A stretch of DNA of 64,000 bases. It comes from Paenibacillus auburnensis. GTDB taxonomy: Bacteria; Bacillota; Bacilli; Paenibacillales; Paenibacillaceae. Location: NCBI RefSeq assembly GCF_927798115.1, contig NZ_CAKMMG010000002.1:124001-188000 (forward strand), in the 5' to 3' direction. A model generated the notes under the pieces. The model was given only the letters and a program-made list of their open reading frames with translations, had not been told where the DNA came from and ran no database searches. Below are positions 8,785-17,189 of the stretch, piece by piece (position 1 is the stretch's first letter; every line of letters begins with the position of its first letter). Both the position numbers and the translations under genes were made by a program.

Positions 8785-11700
8785 TTATTTTATTCTCACT
8801 GTACCGGCTCCCAGCATCTCTTCCACCGCCGCAATCAGCTCCGGCGCCGGTTCAATGCGGTAGCTGTCGCTTAATGCGAGCAGCCGCTGCTCCCGCTCAT
8901 AGAACAGCAGGGTGGCTGCAGGCCCGGGATGGGTCTGCAGCAGTGCCTGCAGGCGCGAGAGCAGCGCAGGGTTCTCCGAGGCCGGCGTGATCTTGATAAA
9001 GACACGCTGGCCGTTTTCCCCCGCGGCAGCCACCGGGCGCGGGGCCGCTGGCCGGGCCGCAGCCGCAGGTGCGGCCGGCGGGGCTGCAGGCGCAGCTGTG
9101 CCGCCTGCACTGCCCCCCGCGGCGCCGGTACCCCCGGCGCCGCTCCGGGAAGCAGGAGCGCTGCGCTGCGATCCTGTAGAGGCGCCCCGGCCGCCGACGG
9201 CAGGCCGGGCGGCAGCTGCGCTGCGGCGCTGCAGCAGGCCGCGGAGCGCGTCCGCGCCGAGCGGCGCGACCTCCTCGGCCAGCAGCTTGAAGCCCTCATC
9301 CTCCTGCTGCACCTTGGCGCGCAGGGCCAGCAGCGCACCCTTCTCAATCAGGCTGCGGCTGCGTTTCCACACCTCCGGGAACAGCACAACCTCGCAGCGC
9401 TCGATCTGGTCCTCCCATTCGACAAAAGCCATCGCCTTGCCGGCTTTTGTCGTAATCTCTTTAACGGATACAACCATTCCGGCCGTAACCGTCTGGCTCT
9501 CATCCGGGGCTTCGCCGAGATCCATCAGCCGCTGCATCCCCGGCTCCTCCAGCAGTGCTGCGCTGTCGTCCAGCGGATGGCCTGACAGGTACAGCCCGAG
9601 CAGCTCACGCTCCAGCTCCAGCTGCTGGGTCACAGAGAATCTCGGGATATCCGGATAACGGATTTCCCAGTTCGGCGTCTCAATCAGGTCATCGAACAGC
9701 TGAATCTGCAGTTCATCGCGCTCCTTGCGCCATTTGGCTGCAGCATCCACGGTCTCGTCAAGCATTGCGAGCAGCTGCGCCCGGTGCCCGGGCAGATAGT
9801 CGAATGCACCGGCTTGAAGCAGCGATTCAATCACACGCTTGTTGCAGACGCGCAAATCGACACGCCGGCAGAAATCAAGCAGACTGTCGAACGGCCGCTC
9901 CTTGCGGACGGCCATAATGTTCTCCACCGCCAGTGTGCCGACATTCTTCACCGCTGCCAGTCCAAAGCGGATGTGCCCGCCCCCTTCACCGGGAACCGGG
10001 GTGAACAGCACGCCGCTCTCGTTGACATCAGGCGGCAATACTCCGATGCCTGTGCGGCGGCAGTCCAGCACATATTCCGCCACCTTGCGGTGGGTGCCCA
10101 TCACAGCTGTCAGCATCGCTGCCATGAACTGGACAGGATAATGTGCCTTCAGATAAGCCGTCTGGAAGGCCAGTACACCATAGGCGGCGGCATGGGCCCG
10201 CGGGAAGCCGTAATCGGCGAATCTGACAATCATATCATAGACGGCGTTCGCATCCGTCTCCTGGTAACCCTGCTGCAGGCTGCCCTGTACGAAGTGGCTG
10301 CGCTCCTTGTCCAGCGTCTCGCGTTTCTTCTTCGACACTGCCCGTCGCAGCAGATCCGCTTCACCGAGCGAGAAGCCGGCCATCAGGGAGGCGATCTGCA
10401 TGATCTGCTCCTGGTACACGATAATCCCGTAGGTATCCGCCAGGATCGGCGTCAGATCGGCATGCGGATATTCTACAGCGATTTCGCCGTGCTTGCCGGC
10501 GATAAACTTCGGAATGAATTCCATCGGACCCGGACGGTAAAGCGCGAGTACGGATACGATGTCCTCGAAGCCCGAGGGCCTCAGGTCCTTCAGGACCCGC
10601 CGTACCCCGGCCGACTCCAGCTGGAAGACGCCGGTGGTCTCGCCAGCCCCGAGCATTTCGTAGGTCAGCGGGTCACTATCGGGCACGATGCGGAAATCGG
10701 GAATACTGCCGTCCATCTCCCTGATCCAGTTCATACAGCGTTCGATAATGGACAGGGTGCGCAGCCCCAGAAAGTCCATTTTGAGCAGGCCGACACTCTC
10801 CAGATGCTCCATGGAATACTGGGTCAGCGCCGTGCTCTCATTTCCGACCTGAAGCGGCACGGCATCGGTCAGGGGACCTTTGGAAATGACGACTCCGGCG
10901 GCATGCGTGGATGCATGACGCGGCATTCCCTCAACCTTCATCGCCATATCCAGCAGGCCCCTGGTCTTCGGATGGGTCTCGTATAACGCCTTCAGATCCG
11001 GACTGCTCTCCAGTGCCCGGGCGATGCTGATGCCCAGCTGTCCCGGGATCAGCTTCGCTGCCTTGTCTACCTCATTGTAAGGCAGATTCAGCGCCCGGCC
11101 GACATCGCGGACAGCTGCCCGTGCAGCCATCGTCCCGAAGGTGATGATCTGTGCCACATGCTCCTTGCCGTATTTGTCAACAACGTAAGCAATCACCTCG
11201 TCGCGGCGCTCGTCACTGAAGTCGATATCAATATCCGGCATCGTTATCCGTTCAGGATTAAGGAAACGCTCAAAGAGCAGATTGTACTTCAGCGGGTCCA
11301 CATCCGTGATCCGCAGGGTATACGCAGTGAGACTGCCTGCAGAGGAACCGCGGCCTGGACCGGTGGCAATGCCCTTGCGGTGGCAATAGGCAATGAAATC
11401 CCAGACGATCAGAAAGTAATCGCTGAAGCCCATGCTCTCGATAACCCCCAGCTCATAGGCCAGCCGGTTCTCGGCTGCCGCCTTCTGTTCGGGCGAAGCC
11501 CAGAGCGGCGTATCCGCATACCGCGCTTCAAGCCCCGTTCGGCAGAGCTCCCGCAGGTAAGCGGCTGCATCCAGCCCTTCCGGCAGCGGAGAATACTCCG
11601 GGAGAATATGCTGGCCGAAAGTCAGCTCCAGATTGCATTTCTCGGCGATATCCAACGTGTTACTAATAGCCTGGGGCACATGCGGAAACAGCGCCGCCAT

Positions 11701-12450
11701 CTGCTCGCCGCTCTTGAGGAACAGCTGGTCTGTTCCGATCTTCAGCCGCTGCTCATCATCCACCGTCTTGCCGGTGCCGATGCAGATCAGCACATCCTGA
11801 ACCTCGGCATCCTCCTTGGCCAAATAGTGAACATCATTCGTAGCCACCAGCTGAATATCGCATTCCGCCGCAAGGGCAATCAGCTTCGGATTGACCCGTT
11901 TCTGTTCAGGAATGCCGTGATCCTGCAGCTCCAGATAGAAGTCCTCGCCAAAAATTTCCTGATACCGCTTCGCTGCTTTATATGCCTCATCATCACGCCC
12001 GTGCAGCAGATGCTGCGGCACCTCACCGCCCAGACAGGCACTGAGGCAAATGATGCCCTCTGCGTGTGCGGCCAAGGCTTCCATATCAATGCGCGGCTTA
12101 TAATGCTGGCCCTCGAGATGGCCGATCGAAACCAGCCGCATCAGGTTTTTGTAGCCGGTTTCATTCTTCGCGAGCAGGATCAGATGGTAAATCGGCTGAT
12201 CTTTGCGGCTGCCGCGCTCACGGCGTGAGCCTGCCGTCAGATAAGCTTCGCAGCCGATGATCGGTTTAATGCCGTTCGCTACGCAGGCTTTATAAAAGGG
12301 GATTGCCCCATACATCACTCCATGATCCGTCAGCGCCAGCGACTTCATGCCGTATTCGCCGGCCCGGCGCACGAGATCTGTAATGCGCGCCGCCCCGTCC
12401 AGTAAACTGTATTCGCTGTGCACATGCAAATGCACGAAAGGGCTCATCAT
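8785..12450 (-). CDS. dnaE: DNA polymerase III alpha subunit
   Basis: About 1221 residues, longer than B. subtilis DnaE (about 1115). Order: PHP domain starting FVHLHVHSEYSLLDGAAR, the polymerase palm with GPGRGSSAGSL (~residues 364-374) and the catalytic PDIDIDFSD near 405, the fingers (VYQEQIMQIA), a helix-hairpin-helix region, then an OB-fold (VTAGMVVSVKEITTKAGKAMAFV). After the OB-fold comes a ~75-residue Ala/Pro/Gly/Arg-rich linker (DNA about 9015-9235, extremely GC-rich), then a folded tail (VFIKITPASENP to the end). Start: ATG at 12450 with AAGGGA at 7-bp spacing, preferred to the GTG at 12456. It is divergent from ytrH, as in B. subtilis. Confidence 0.96.
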   Translation of the reverse strand: MMSPFVHLHVHSEYSLLDGAARITDLVRRAGEYGMKSLALTDHGVMYGAIPFYKACVANGIKPIIGCEAYLTAGSRRERGSRKDQPIYHLILLAKNETGYKNLMRLVSIGHLEGQHYKPRIDMEALAAHAEGIICLSACLGGEVPQHLLHGRDDEAYKAAKRYQEIFGEDFYLELQDHGIPEQKRVNPKLIALAAECDIQLVATNDVHYLAKEDAEVQDVLICIGTGKTVDDEQRLKIGTDQLFLKSGEQMAALFPHVPQAISNTLDIAEKCNLELTFGQHILPEYSPLPEGLDAAAYLRELCRTGLEARYADTPLWASPEQKAAAENRLAYELGVIESMGFSDYFLIVWDFIAYCHRKGIATGPGRGSSAGSLTAYTLRITDVDPLKYNLLFERFLNPERITMPDIDIDFSDERRDEVIAYVVDKYGKEHVAQIITFGTMAARAAVRDVGRALNLPYNEVDKAAKLIPGQLGISIARALESSPDLKALYETHPKTRGLLDMAMKVEGMPRHASTHAAGVVISKGPLTDAVPLQVGNESTALTQYSMEHLESVGLLKMDFLGLRTLSIIERCMNWIREMDGSIPDFRIVPDSDPLTYEMLGAGETTGVFQLESAGVRRVLKDLRPSGFEDIVSVLALYRPGPMEFIPKFIAGKHGEIAVEYPHADLTPILADTYGIIVYQEQIMQIASLMAGFSLGEADLLRRAVSKKKRETLDKERSHFVQGSLQQGYQETDANAVYDMIVRFADYGFPRAHAAAYGVLAFQTAYLKAHYPVQFMAAMLTAVMGTHRKVAEYVLDCRRTGIGVLPPDVNESGVLFTPVPGEGGGHIRFGLAAVKNVGTLAVENIMAVRKERPFDSLLDFCRRVDLRVCNKRVIESLLQAGAFDYLPGHRAQLLAMLDETVDAAAKWRKERDELQIQLFDDLIETPNWEIRYPDIPRFSVTQQLELERELLGLYLSGHPLDDSAALLEEPGMQRLMDLGEAPDESQTVTAGMVVSVKEITTKAGKAMAFVEWEDQIERCEVVLFPEVWKRSRSLIEKGALLALRAKVQQEDEGFKLLAEEVAPLGADALRGLLQRRSAAAARPAVGGRGASTGSQRSAPASRSGAGGTGAAGGSAGGTAAPAAPPAAPAAAARPAAPRPVAAAGENGQRVFIKITPASENPALLSRLQALLQTHPGPAATLLFYEREQRLLALSDSYRIEPAPELIAAVEEMLGAGTVRIK

Positions 12451-12592
12451 CCCCACTTCCCTTCGGTTCCAAAATCAAAACATAAGATGAAACTATTTTA
12501 TCATATTACAAGGGGAACCGCCCATAGAATGGATTAAGCGCACAAGGACAGGCCGAGCTGGTAAATGGACCTTGTCCGGAAAGGGGCCTTTT

Positions 12593-12916
12593 ATGAACGT
12601 TTTCTTAAGCAAAGCCGTCCTCGATTTCTTCATTGCCTGCGGTATTGTGCTGGGCGGTGCCATGCTTGGCGGAATCGGGGCAGTCGTATCCCTTCAGCCG
12701 CCTACGCAGACGATGCTGGATATCGCCAACCGGATCAAAATCTGGGCGCTCGCAGCGGCTGTCGGCGGCACCATCGACCCTATGCGGGTCATTGAGAGCA
12801 ACATGGTGGAGGGCAATCTTTCGCCTGCGATCAAACAAATCCTCTACCTGGTCTTCGCCTTTCTGGGCGCTCATATGGGCAGCGAGCTGGTCAAATGGGT
12901 GTGCGGCAAGGGGTGA
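12593..12916 (+). CDS. ytrH: Sporulation membrane protein YtrH
   Basis: 107 residues. YtrH is a mother-cell sporulation membrane protein in B. subtilis. Three hydrophobic segments are visible (LDFFIACGIVLGGAMLGGI, IKIWALAAAVGGTIDPM, ILYLVFAFLGAHMGSELV). The PMRVIESN region and its position opposite dnaE match the family. Start: the ATG at 12593 has AAAGGGG upstream; a TTG at 12572 would add seven residues with no better site. ytrI begins 7 bp after the stop. Confidence 0.88.
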   Translation: MNVFLSKAVLDFFIACGIVLGGAMLGGIGAVVSLQPPTQTMLDIANRIKIWALAAAVGGTIDPMRVIESNMVEGNLSPAIKQILYLVFAFLGAHMGSELVKWVCGKG

Positions 12917-12923
12917 AGCGCAG

Positions 12924-13427
12924 ATGAGAGTCCCCCCGTTCCAGCGCTACCGCCGCTTTTCGCAAATATCCGCCGTGTTTGTGCTGGGCATGGTGGTAGG
13001 AGCCGTCATATACAATGCCATTTTTCATGCGGGGTATAATGTCCTCTGGCTTACCAATCAGGAACTGCGGCTGCAAATCGAGCAATACCGTAAAGATATT
13101 AAGACCCTTAAGAAATACAACAACACCTCGACGGTTATCCGCGAGATTAAGCTCCGCACCGAGAACAGCAGAAGCGAGGAAGGCGCAGCCTCCCTGGACC
13201 CGGTATCCCTGAAGGAAATTATCAGCCAGATGAGCTCTGATCTTGAGCCGATGCGCGGCCGCAGTATGTTCGACATCGATACAGACGGCAAGCTGGCGCG
13301 GCTGCTCCTGGACGGCAAAATATACATTGTGCGTGAAAAGGAATACGCTGTTAAAATCCGCACGATGCTGGTGATGGAAGGTGTACTGCAGATCTGGGTA
13401 GAGATTCATCCCTATAAGCGTACCTGA
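12924..13427 (+). CDS. ytrI: Sporulation membrane protein YtrI
   Basis: 167 residues. One N-terminal transmembrane helix (SAVFVLGMVVGAVIYNAIF), then a predicted coiled coil (NQELRLQIEQYRKDIKTLKK) and a globular C-terminal domain. This bitopic layout and the position right after ytrH match B. subtilis YtrI. The ribosome binding site AAGGGGTGA overlaps the ytrH stop, so the two are coupled. Longer readings of this frame upstream are only overlap with ytrH. In B. subtilis nrnA follows; it is not here. Confidence 0.85.
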   Translation: MRVPPFQRYRRFSQISAVFVLGMVVGAVIYNAIFHAGYNVLWLTNQELRLQIEQYRKDIKTLKKYNNTSTVIREIKLRTENSRSEEGAASLDPVSLKEIISQMSSDLEPMRGRSMFDIDTDGKLARLLLDGKIYIVREKEYAVKIRTMLVMEGVLQIWVEIHPYKRT

Positions 13428-13462
13428 ACGGTCAAAGCTTGCAGGCGTACAGAGAACAATCA

Positions 13463-13471
13463 TGCTACAAT
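13463..13471 (+). promoter_or_regulatory. Possible extended -10 promoter of ytpI
   Basis: TGCTACAAT fits an extended -10 element 77 bp before the ytpI start. No good -35 at the right distance was found. A short hairpin TGGGGTAACCCCA with TTTTTT three bases later (about 13498-13520) may end ytrI transcripts or attenuate ytpI. Confidence 0.35.
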
Positions 13472-13547
13472 AATGGACAGGTATACCGAGATACAGTATG
13501 GGGTAACCCCAATGTTTTTTATCCTGTGATAAGGGAGCTGCCTGTCC

Positions 13548-13856
13548 ATGATTTTGCTAATCAAGTATCTGCTGTTTATTCTGCTCGTGGTGTTTATGAC
13601 CGGCGCCGCCGTATACAGCCTCTCTTCCCGCAGAGCGGCTGACCCGCTGGAAAGGGGCCGCCGGCGTTCCATCATGAATATTCTGCTGGGTGCCATGCTG
13701 GTCACGCTCTCGCTGATGTCCATGTTCCTGTTCCGCGGCTCCACGATCAGCGTTATTGTTGAAGCACTCTTTCTGGTCATCGGTGCCTTCAATATTTTCT
13801 CGGGGCTGCGCAGTTACGGATATTACAGCCGGAGCCAGCGCGGAAGAAAAGCCTGA
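13548..13856 (+). CDS. ytpI: YtpI-like membrane protein
   Basis: 102 residues with three hydrophobic helices (MILLIKYLLFILLVVFMTGA, NILLGAMLVTLSLMSMFLF, STISVIVEALFLVIGAFNIF) and a basic Arg/Tyr/Ser tail. Size, topology and placement beside ytoI match B. subtilis YtpI, whose function is unknown. ATG with AAGGGAG about 11 bp upstream. It converges on ytoI. Confidence 0.8.
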   Translation: MILLIKYLLFILLVVFMTGAAVYSLSSRRAADPLERGRRRSIMNILLGAMLVTLSLMSMFLFRGSTISVIVEALFLVIGAFNIFSGLRSYGYYSRSQRGRKA

Positions 13857-13923
13857 TCCTTCAGAACTACTCTTGTATAGTATCATCTATCTGTAAAAGA
13901 TCCTGCCAGAGGCAATAGGGTAA

Positions 13924-13964
13924 AAAATAGACTAACCCTGGCTACGGCCGGGCTAGTCTATTCG
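13924..13964 (-). terminator. Terminator between ytpI and ytoI
   Basis: AATAGACTA pairs with TAGTCTATT, extended by GC pairs in the loop side; TTTTTTA follows on the minus strand, so it serves mainly ytoI. Confidence 0.85.
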
Positions 13965-13979
13965 CAGTGTCATTTAACG

Positions 13980-15314
13980 TCAGCCGTGATCAATCGACTG
14001 CAGCATCAATACTGCCTTGGCGACCATCGTATCGTTGTGGCTGATTTCGATTTCCAGCTTACAGGTACGGCGGCTGATTTCCAGCAGCTTCGGCATGACG
14101 ATGATCGAATGCTCAATCTGTACCGGGCGGATGAAATAGGTGGACATGTTGTCCAGCACATAGTCGTTTCCGGTGATGTCTTTGGCCGCCTTGAAGGCGG
14201 AAAGGGTCATCAGCGTCGACAGCACGCCTTCGGATATGGTTCCCAGATCCGTCGCCATCTGAGGCGTGATAAAGCCGTGAAAAAACAGCTGCCCTTCCTC
14301 GTCCCGCTCCTCGGCAAAACCGTTCCAGATCAGATGGTCAAACGTTTCCCCCATTTGCGGCTGATTACTGACATCGCGCAGGCTCTGCAGCACCTCCCGC
14401 CGGGTCAGCGAACCTACCAGTTTACGGTTTCGGTCCACGATCGGCAGGAAGTCTATCCCCTCCCACATCATGATCTGCGCTGCAGAAGCCAGCGAGGTCT
14501 GCAGGACTGCCGTAATCGGGTTCCGGATCATCGCCTTTTCAATGCTTTGCCCCTCGCTCAGCTCCTCTACGTCACGCCGGCCCACGATCCCGATGACCCG
14601 GTTCCATTCATCCGTTACCGGAAAACGCTGCTCTCCGCTGGACTGTGACAGCTGCCGGAGTTCACCGACGGTATTGGAAATTTTCAGCGTGTTGAGGCGG
14701 GGCTTGCCATCCAGAATATCTTCTACGAGCATAATCTTTTTCTTGATCAGCCTGTCGAAGATCGCCCGGTTAATCATTGACGCCACTGTAAACGTGTCAT
14801 GTCTGGAGGAGATTACCGGAAGATCCAGCTCGTCCGCCAGCGCTTTAACCTCGCGGCTGGTTCCGAATCCGCCCGTCACAAGCACCCCCGCTCCCTGCTC
14901 CAGGGCAAGCGAGTGCACATCATCACGGTTCCCCACGATCAGCAGGCTGTCAGCATCAATATAGCGGATCATGGCGTCGACTTTCATCGCGCCGATAATA
15001 TATTTATGAAGATGCTTGTTCAGTCCGTCCGCTCCGCCGAGCACATGCCCTTCGACAATATCGACCACATCCCCGAAGGTAAGCTGGTCAGAGATATTCC
15101 GCGGTTTCTTCTCCACACGGACTGTGCCGATCCGCTCCTTGGTAATGACGATACCGAGATTCTCGGCCTCCTTCACCGCCCGGTAAGCTGTCCCTTCGCT
15201 GACAATCATTTCCTTCGCCAGCTTGCGGACAGAGATTTTGGTGCCAACCTTGAGACCTTCGATATGCTGCAGCAATTGTTCATGCTTCGTAATGTTATCG
15301 CCTTGTCCTTCCAA
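13980..15314 (-). CDS. ytoI: YtoI: HTH-DRTGG-CBS-thioesterase-like multidomain protein
   Basis: 444 residues. Domains in order: GntR-like winged helix (about 10-65, with VSEGTAYRAVKEAENLGIV), DRTGG domain (about 75-185, GMKVDAMIRY and DLPVISSRHDTFTVA), two CBS domains (about 195-315, with FLPIVDRNRKLVGSLTRREV), and a hot-dog thioesterase-like domain (about 330-440, STYFIRPVQIEHSIIVMP). CBS domains usually bind adenine nucleotides, so the protein probably couples a nucleotide signal to DNA binding or acyl hydrolysis; this is inference. TTG start with GGGGGTG upstream; no ATG is close. B. subtilis has the same gene beside ytpI. Confidence 0.88.
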   Translation of the reverse strand: MEGQGDNITKHEQLLQHIEGLKVGTKISVRKLAKEMIVSEGTAYRAVKEAENLGIVITKERIGTVRVEKKPRNISDQLTFGDVVDIVEGHVLGGADGLNKHLHKYIIGAMKVDAMIRYIDADSLLIVGNRDDVHSLALEQGAGVLVTGGFGTSREVKALADELDLPVISSRHDTFTVASMINRAIFDRLIKKKIMLVEDILDGKPRLNTLKISNTVGELRQLSQSSGEQRFPVTDEWNRVIGIVGRRDVEELSEGQSIEKAMIRNPITAVLQTSLASAAQIMMWEGIDFLPIVDRNRKLVGSLTRREVLQSLRDVSNQPQMGETFDHLIWNGFAEERDEEGQLFFHGFITPQMATDLGTISEGVLSTLMTLSAFKAAKDITGNDYVLDNMSTYFIRPVQIEHSIIVMPKLLEISRRTCKLEIEISHNDTMVAKAVLMLQSIDHG

Positions 15315-15337
15315 CTGTTACACCCCCATACCCCGAT

Positions 15338-15385
15338 CTGTACTACTCTGTACTCATTATACACGCTGGGAACAGCAGAGCACAA
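15338..15385 (-). promoter_or_regulatory. ytoI promoter with two AGTACAGA direct repeats
   Basis: On the minus strand, TTGTGC (15385-15380), an 18-bp spacer and TATAAT (15361-15356) form a SigA-type promoter. Directly downstream two AGTACAGA copies (15355-15348 and 15345-15338) lie 10 bp apart, near the likely transcription start. They could be an operator, perhaps for YtoI itself. Confidence 0.5.
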
Positions 15386-15419
15386 CAGCCCGTTGCAGGT
15401 GATTCAGAGTTAGTTTTAT

Positions 15420-15465
15420 GTAAAAAAACCCCTGAACCGCCTATACCGGCAGTCAGGGATTTTTA
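15420..15465 (-). terminator. Terminator of the small membrane protein gene at 15473
   Basis: CCCTGACTGCCGG pairs with CCGCCTATA-flanked TCAGGGG; seven T residues follow on the minus strand. Confidence 0.8.
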
Positions 15466-15472
15466 TGATTTT

Positions 15473-15757
15473 CTATAGACGCTGTGACACCCGGGACTCT
15501 TCATTCCACTTGCCTTGCCACTGCTCCAGCTTATGCTTGCGGACCGCCTCCAGCTGTTTCTGCTTCTCCTCATCCACCCCGATAATGAAATGGAGATGGG
15601 CGGCAATGACCAGAAAGGCAAAGATACACCAGACGACGCCGAATCCCAGCACCCAGCTGGGCCCGTCCTGAAAAGACAGCTTCGGCAGTGCATAGAGCAG
15701 CATAGCCAGCGCAATCAGCATATACATGGCATGCTTAAACTTGTTTCTTTTTCTCAT
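15473..15757 (-). CDS. Small two-helix membrane protein, function unknown
   Basis: 94 residues. A basic N-terminus (MRKRNKFK) leads into two hydrophobic helices (HAMYMLIALAMLLYALPKL and WVLGFGVVWCIFAFLVIAAHLHFII), followed by a charged helix (DEEKQKQLEAVRKHKLEQW). Both ends should be cytoplasmic. Start: ATG at 15757 with AAGGAG at 9 bp; a TTG at 15781 adds eight residues and overlaps that site. It is monocistronic. I do not recognise the family. Confidence 0.7.
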   Translation of the reverse strand: MRKRNKFKHAMYMLIALAMLLYALPKLSFQDGPSWVLGFGVVWCIFAFLVIAAHLHFIIGVDEEKQKQLEAVRKHKLEQWQGKWNEESRVSQRL

Positions 15758-15938
15758 GCAAGACAGCTCCTTCGCTCCCAAAAGGTTGTTCTACTTAAAT
15801 CTATATCTCTACTCTATGAACAGAGTGTCCGGATTATGAGACAAGTCTAAACAAAAAAATTATGGCCTGAGGAAAATGCTATAGCACGTGCTGCTGTCAT
15901 ATGAGATGATATAGACAATTTTTAGGAGGCGATTGACA

Positions 15939-16514
15939 TTGAATCATGCATTTAGCTACAAGGAATACACAATCCGTAAAAAGGTTTTTTCGATTATGGG
16001 TGCCAAGCTGCACATTTACAACGGTTCGGAGGAGCTTGTCCTTTTCTCTCAAATGAAAGCGTTTAAGCTAAAAGAGGATATCGCGCTCTACACCGACGAG
16101 AGCATGCAGAAGGAGCTTTTGCGTATTAAAGCCCGCAGTGTGATCGATTTCAGTGCAACCTATGATGTGCATGACTCGGAGACCGGTGAGCATGTCGGGG
16201 CGCTGCGCCGCAAGGGCCTTAAATCCATCCTGAAGGATGAGTGGGTGATTCTGGACCGTCATGACCAGGAAATGGCTCTGATTAAGGAAGACAGCACACT
16301 AATGGCGCTTCTGCGCCGGTTCATCACCCTGATTCCGCAAAAATATAATATCGAGTTTGACGGCAATGCCATCCCTGCCTACAGGCAGAACTTCAATCCC
16401 TTCGTCACCAAAATCATTGCGGACTTCTCCGAGGACCGGACCGGTCAGCTTGACCGCCGTCTCGGCCTGGCTGCAGGTATTCTCCTATGTGCTGTAGAGG
16501 GTAAGCAGGACTAA
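15939..16514 (+). CDS. LURP-one-related / YxjI family protein
   Basis: 191 residues. The body shows the tubby-like beta-barrel family pattern: repeated strand pairs such as GAKLHIYNGSEELVLFSQ, ALYTDESMQKELLRIKAR, DFSATYDVHDSETGEHVGAL and RRKGLKSILKDEWVILD. B. subtilis YxjI is of this type. The molecular role is unknown; a lipid- or membrane-related role is only suggested by similarity to scramblase and tubby folds. Start: TTG at 15939 lies 9 bp after AGGAGG; a TTG at 15933 is too close to it. A perfect 10-bp palindrome AGCACGTGCT (15883-15892) is upstream. Confidence 0.8.
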   Translation: MNHAFSYKEYTIRKKVFSIMGAKLHIYNGSEELVLFSQMKAFKLKEDIALYTDESMQKELLRIKARSVIDFSATYDVHDSETGEHVGALRRKGLKSILKDEWVILDRHDQEMALIKEDSTLMALLRRFITLIPQKYNIEFDGNAIPAYRQNFNPFVTKIIADFSEDRTGQLDRRLGLAAGILLCAVEGKQD

Positions 16515-16532
16515 GATAAATCATTGGGCAAC

Positions 16533-16587
16533 AAAAAAGCAGGGTCGCTCTCCAGCCTGATAGGCCGGTGAACACCCTGCTTTTTCT
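16533..16587. terminator. Bidirectional terminator between the LURP-like gene and yheA
   Basis: AAAAAGCAGGGT pairs with ACCCTGCTTTTT around a loop that can also fold; runs on both sides fit the two convergent genes. Confidence 0.9.
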
Positions 16588-16612
16588 GTTGCTGTCATTT
16601 GGACGGAGCAGA

Positions 16613-16954
16613 TTACTGGCCGCCGTACATCTGGGACAGGCTGTCGGTAATAATCTTGTTCACATCTTCAATGACGACGCTGAGACGGCGCTCTGCGTCA
16701 AACAGCCGGCGGATGCCGAGATTCAGGTTCAGCACCTCGAACAGCTTCTCCATTTTTTCCATTTCCTCTTGCGGCGGCATCTCTCCGCTCATCATCCGCT
16801 GCTGCAGCTCAATCTGGCTCTGGCGGAAATTATCCAGCATCCGTTTGCTCTCGGGATCGGCTTCAATCACCTTCATAGCACTGCTGATATCCGAAAACTC
16901 AGTGCTTTCTTTGATGGCCCTTGCCAGTTCGTGTGCTTTGTCGATTACGTTCAT
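16613..16954 (-). CDS. yheA: YheA/YmcA/YlbF family protein (UPF0342)
   Basis: 113 residues, almost all helical, with the family pattern ELARAIKESTEFSDI, ADPESKRMLDNFRQSQIELQQ and RLSVVIEDVNKII. YlbF and YmcA act in B. subtilis as Y-complex partners of RNase Y; YheA itself is not understood. Sequence and context (yheA beside yheC/yheD in B. subtilis) favour YheA. Start: ATG at 16954 with AGGAGGA six bases upstream. An upstream in-frame extension to 17101 exists but lacks a better site and runs through short repeats. Confidence 0.85.
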   Translation of the reverse strand: MNVIDKAHELARAIKESTEFSDISSAMKVIEADPESKRMLDNFRQSQIELQQRMMSGEMPPQEEMEKMEKLFEVLNLNLGIRRLFDAERRLSVVIEDVNKIITDSLSQMYGGQ

Positions 16955-16981
16955 GATGATTCCTCCTAAAAGTTTTGTGAG

Positions 16982-17062
16982 CTGGGCTTCCTTGAATTCT
17001 CTTCGTGCAAAACTGGCTTCGGAAGAATTCGCTTGTTTTGTGTCCTGGGCTTCCTTGAATTC
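16982..17062. repeat. Short repeats in the yheA leader
   Basis: CTGGGCTTCCTTGAATTC occurs at 16982-16999 and again, identical, at 17045-17062. A degenerate copy (CTGGCTTCGGAAGAATTC) lies between, near 17013. Unit spacing is about 31-32 bp. They sit between the yheA ribosome binding site and its probable promoter. Confidence 0.7.
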
Positions 17063-17189
17063 CGCCTGGTACGGCTTTTTACAGAATAGGTCAATCACCA
17101 AGGGTCAGATGTCTCCATATGATGAATGATATGTAACCCTAAAGATTCATATTGCCGGCATCATGCTGCCTACCGGAAGGAGATCCACG

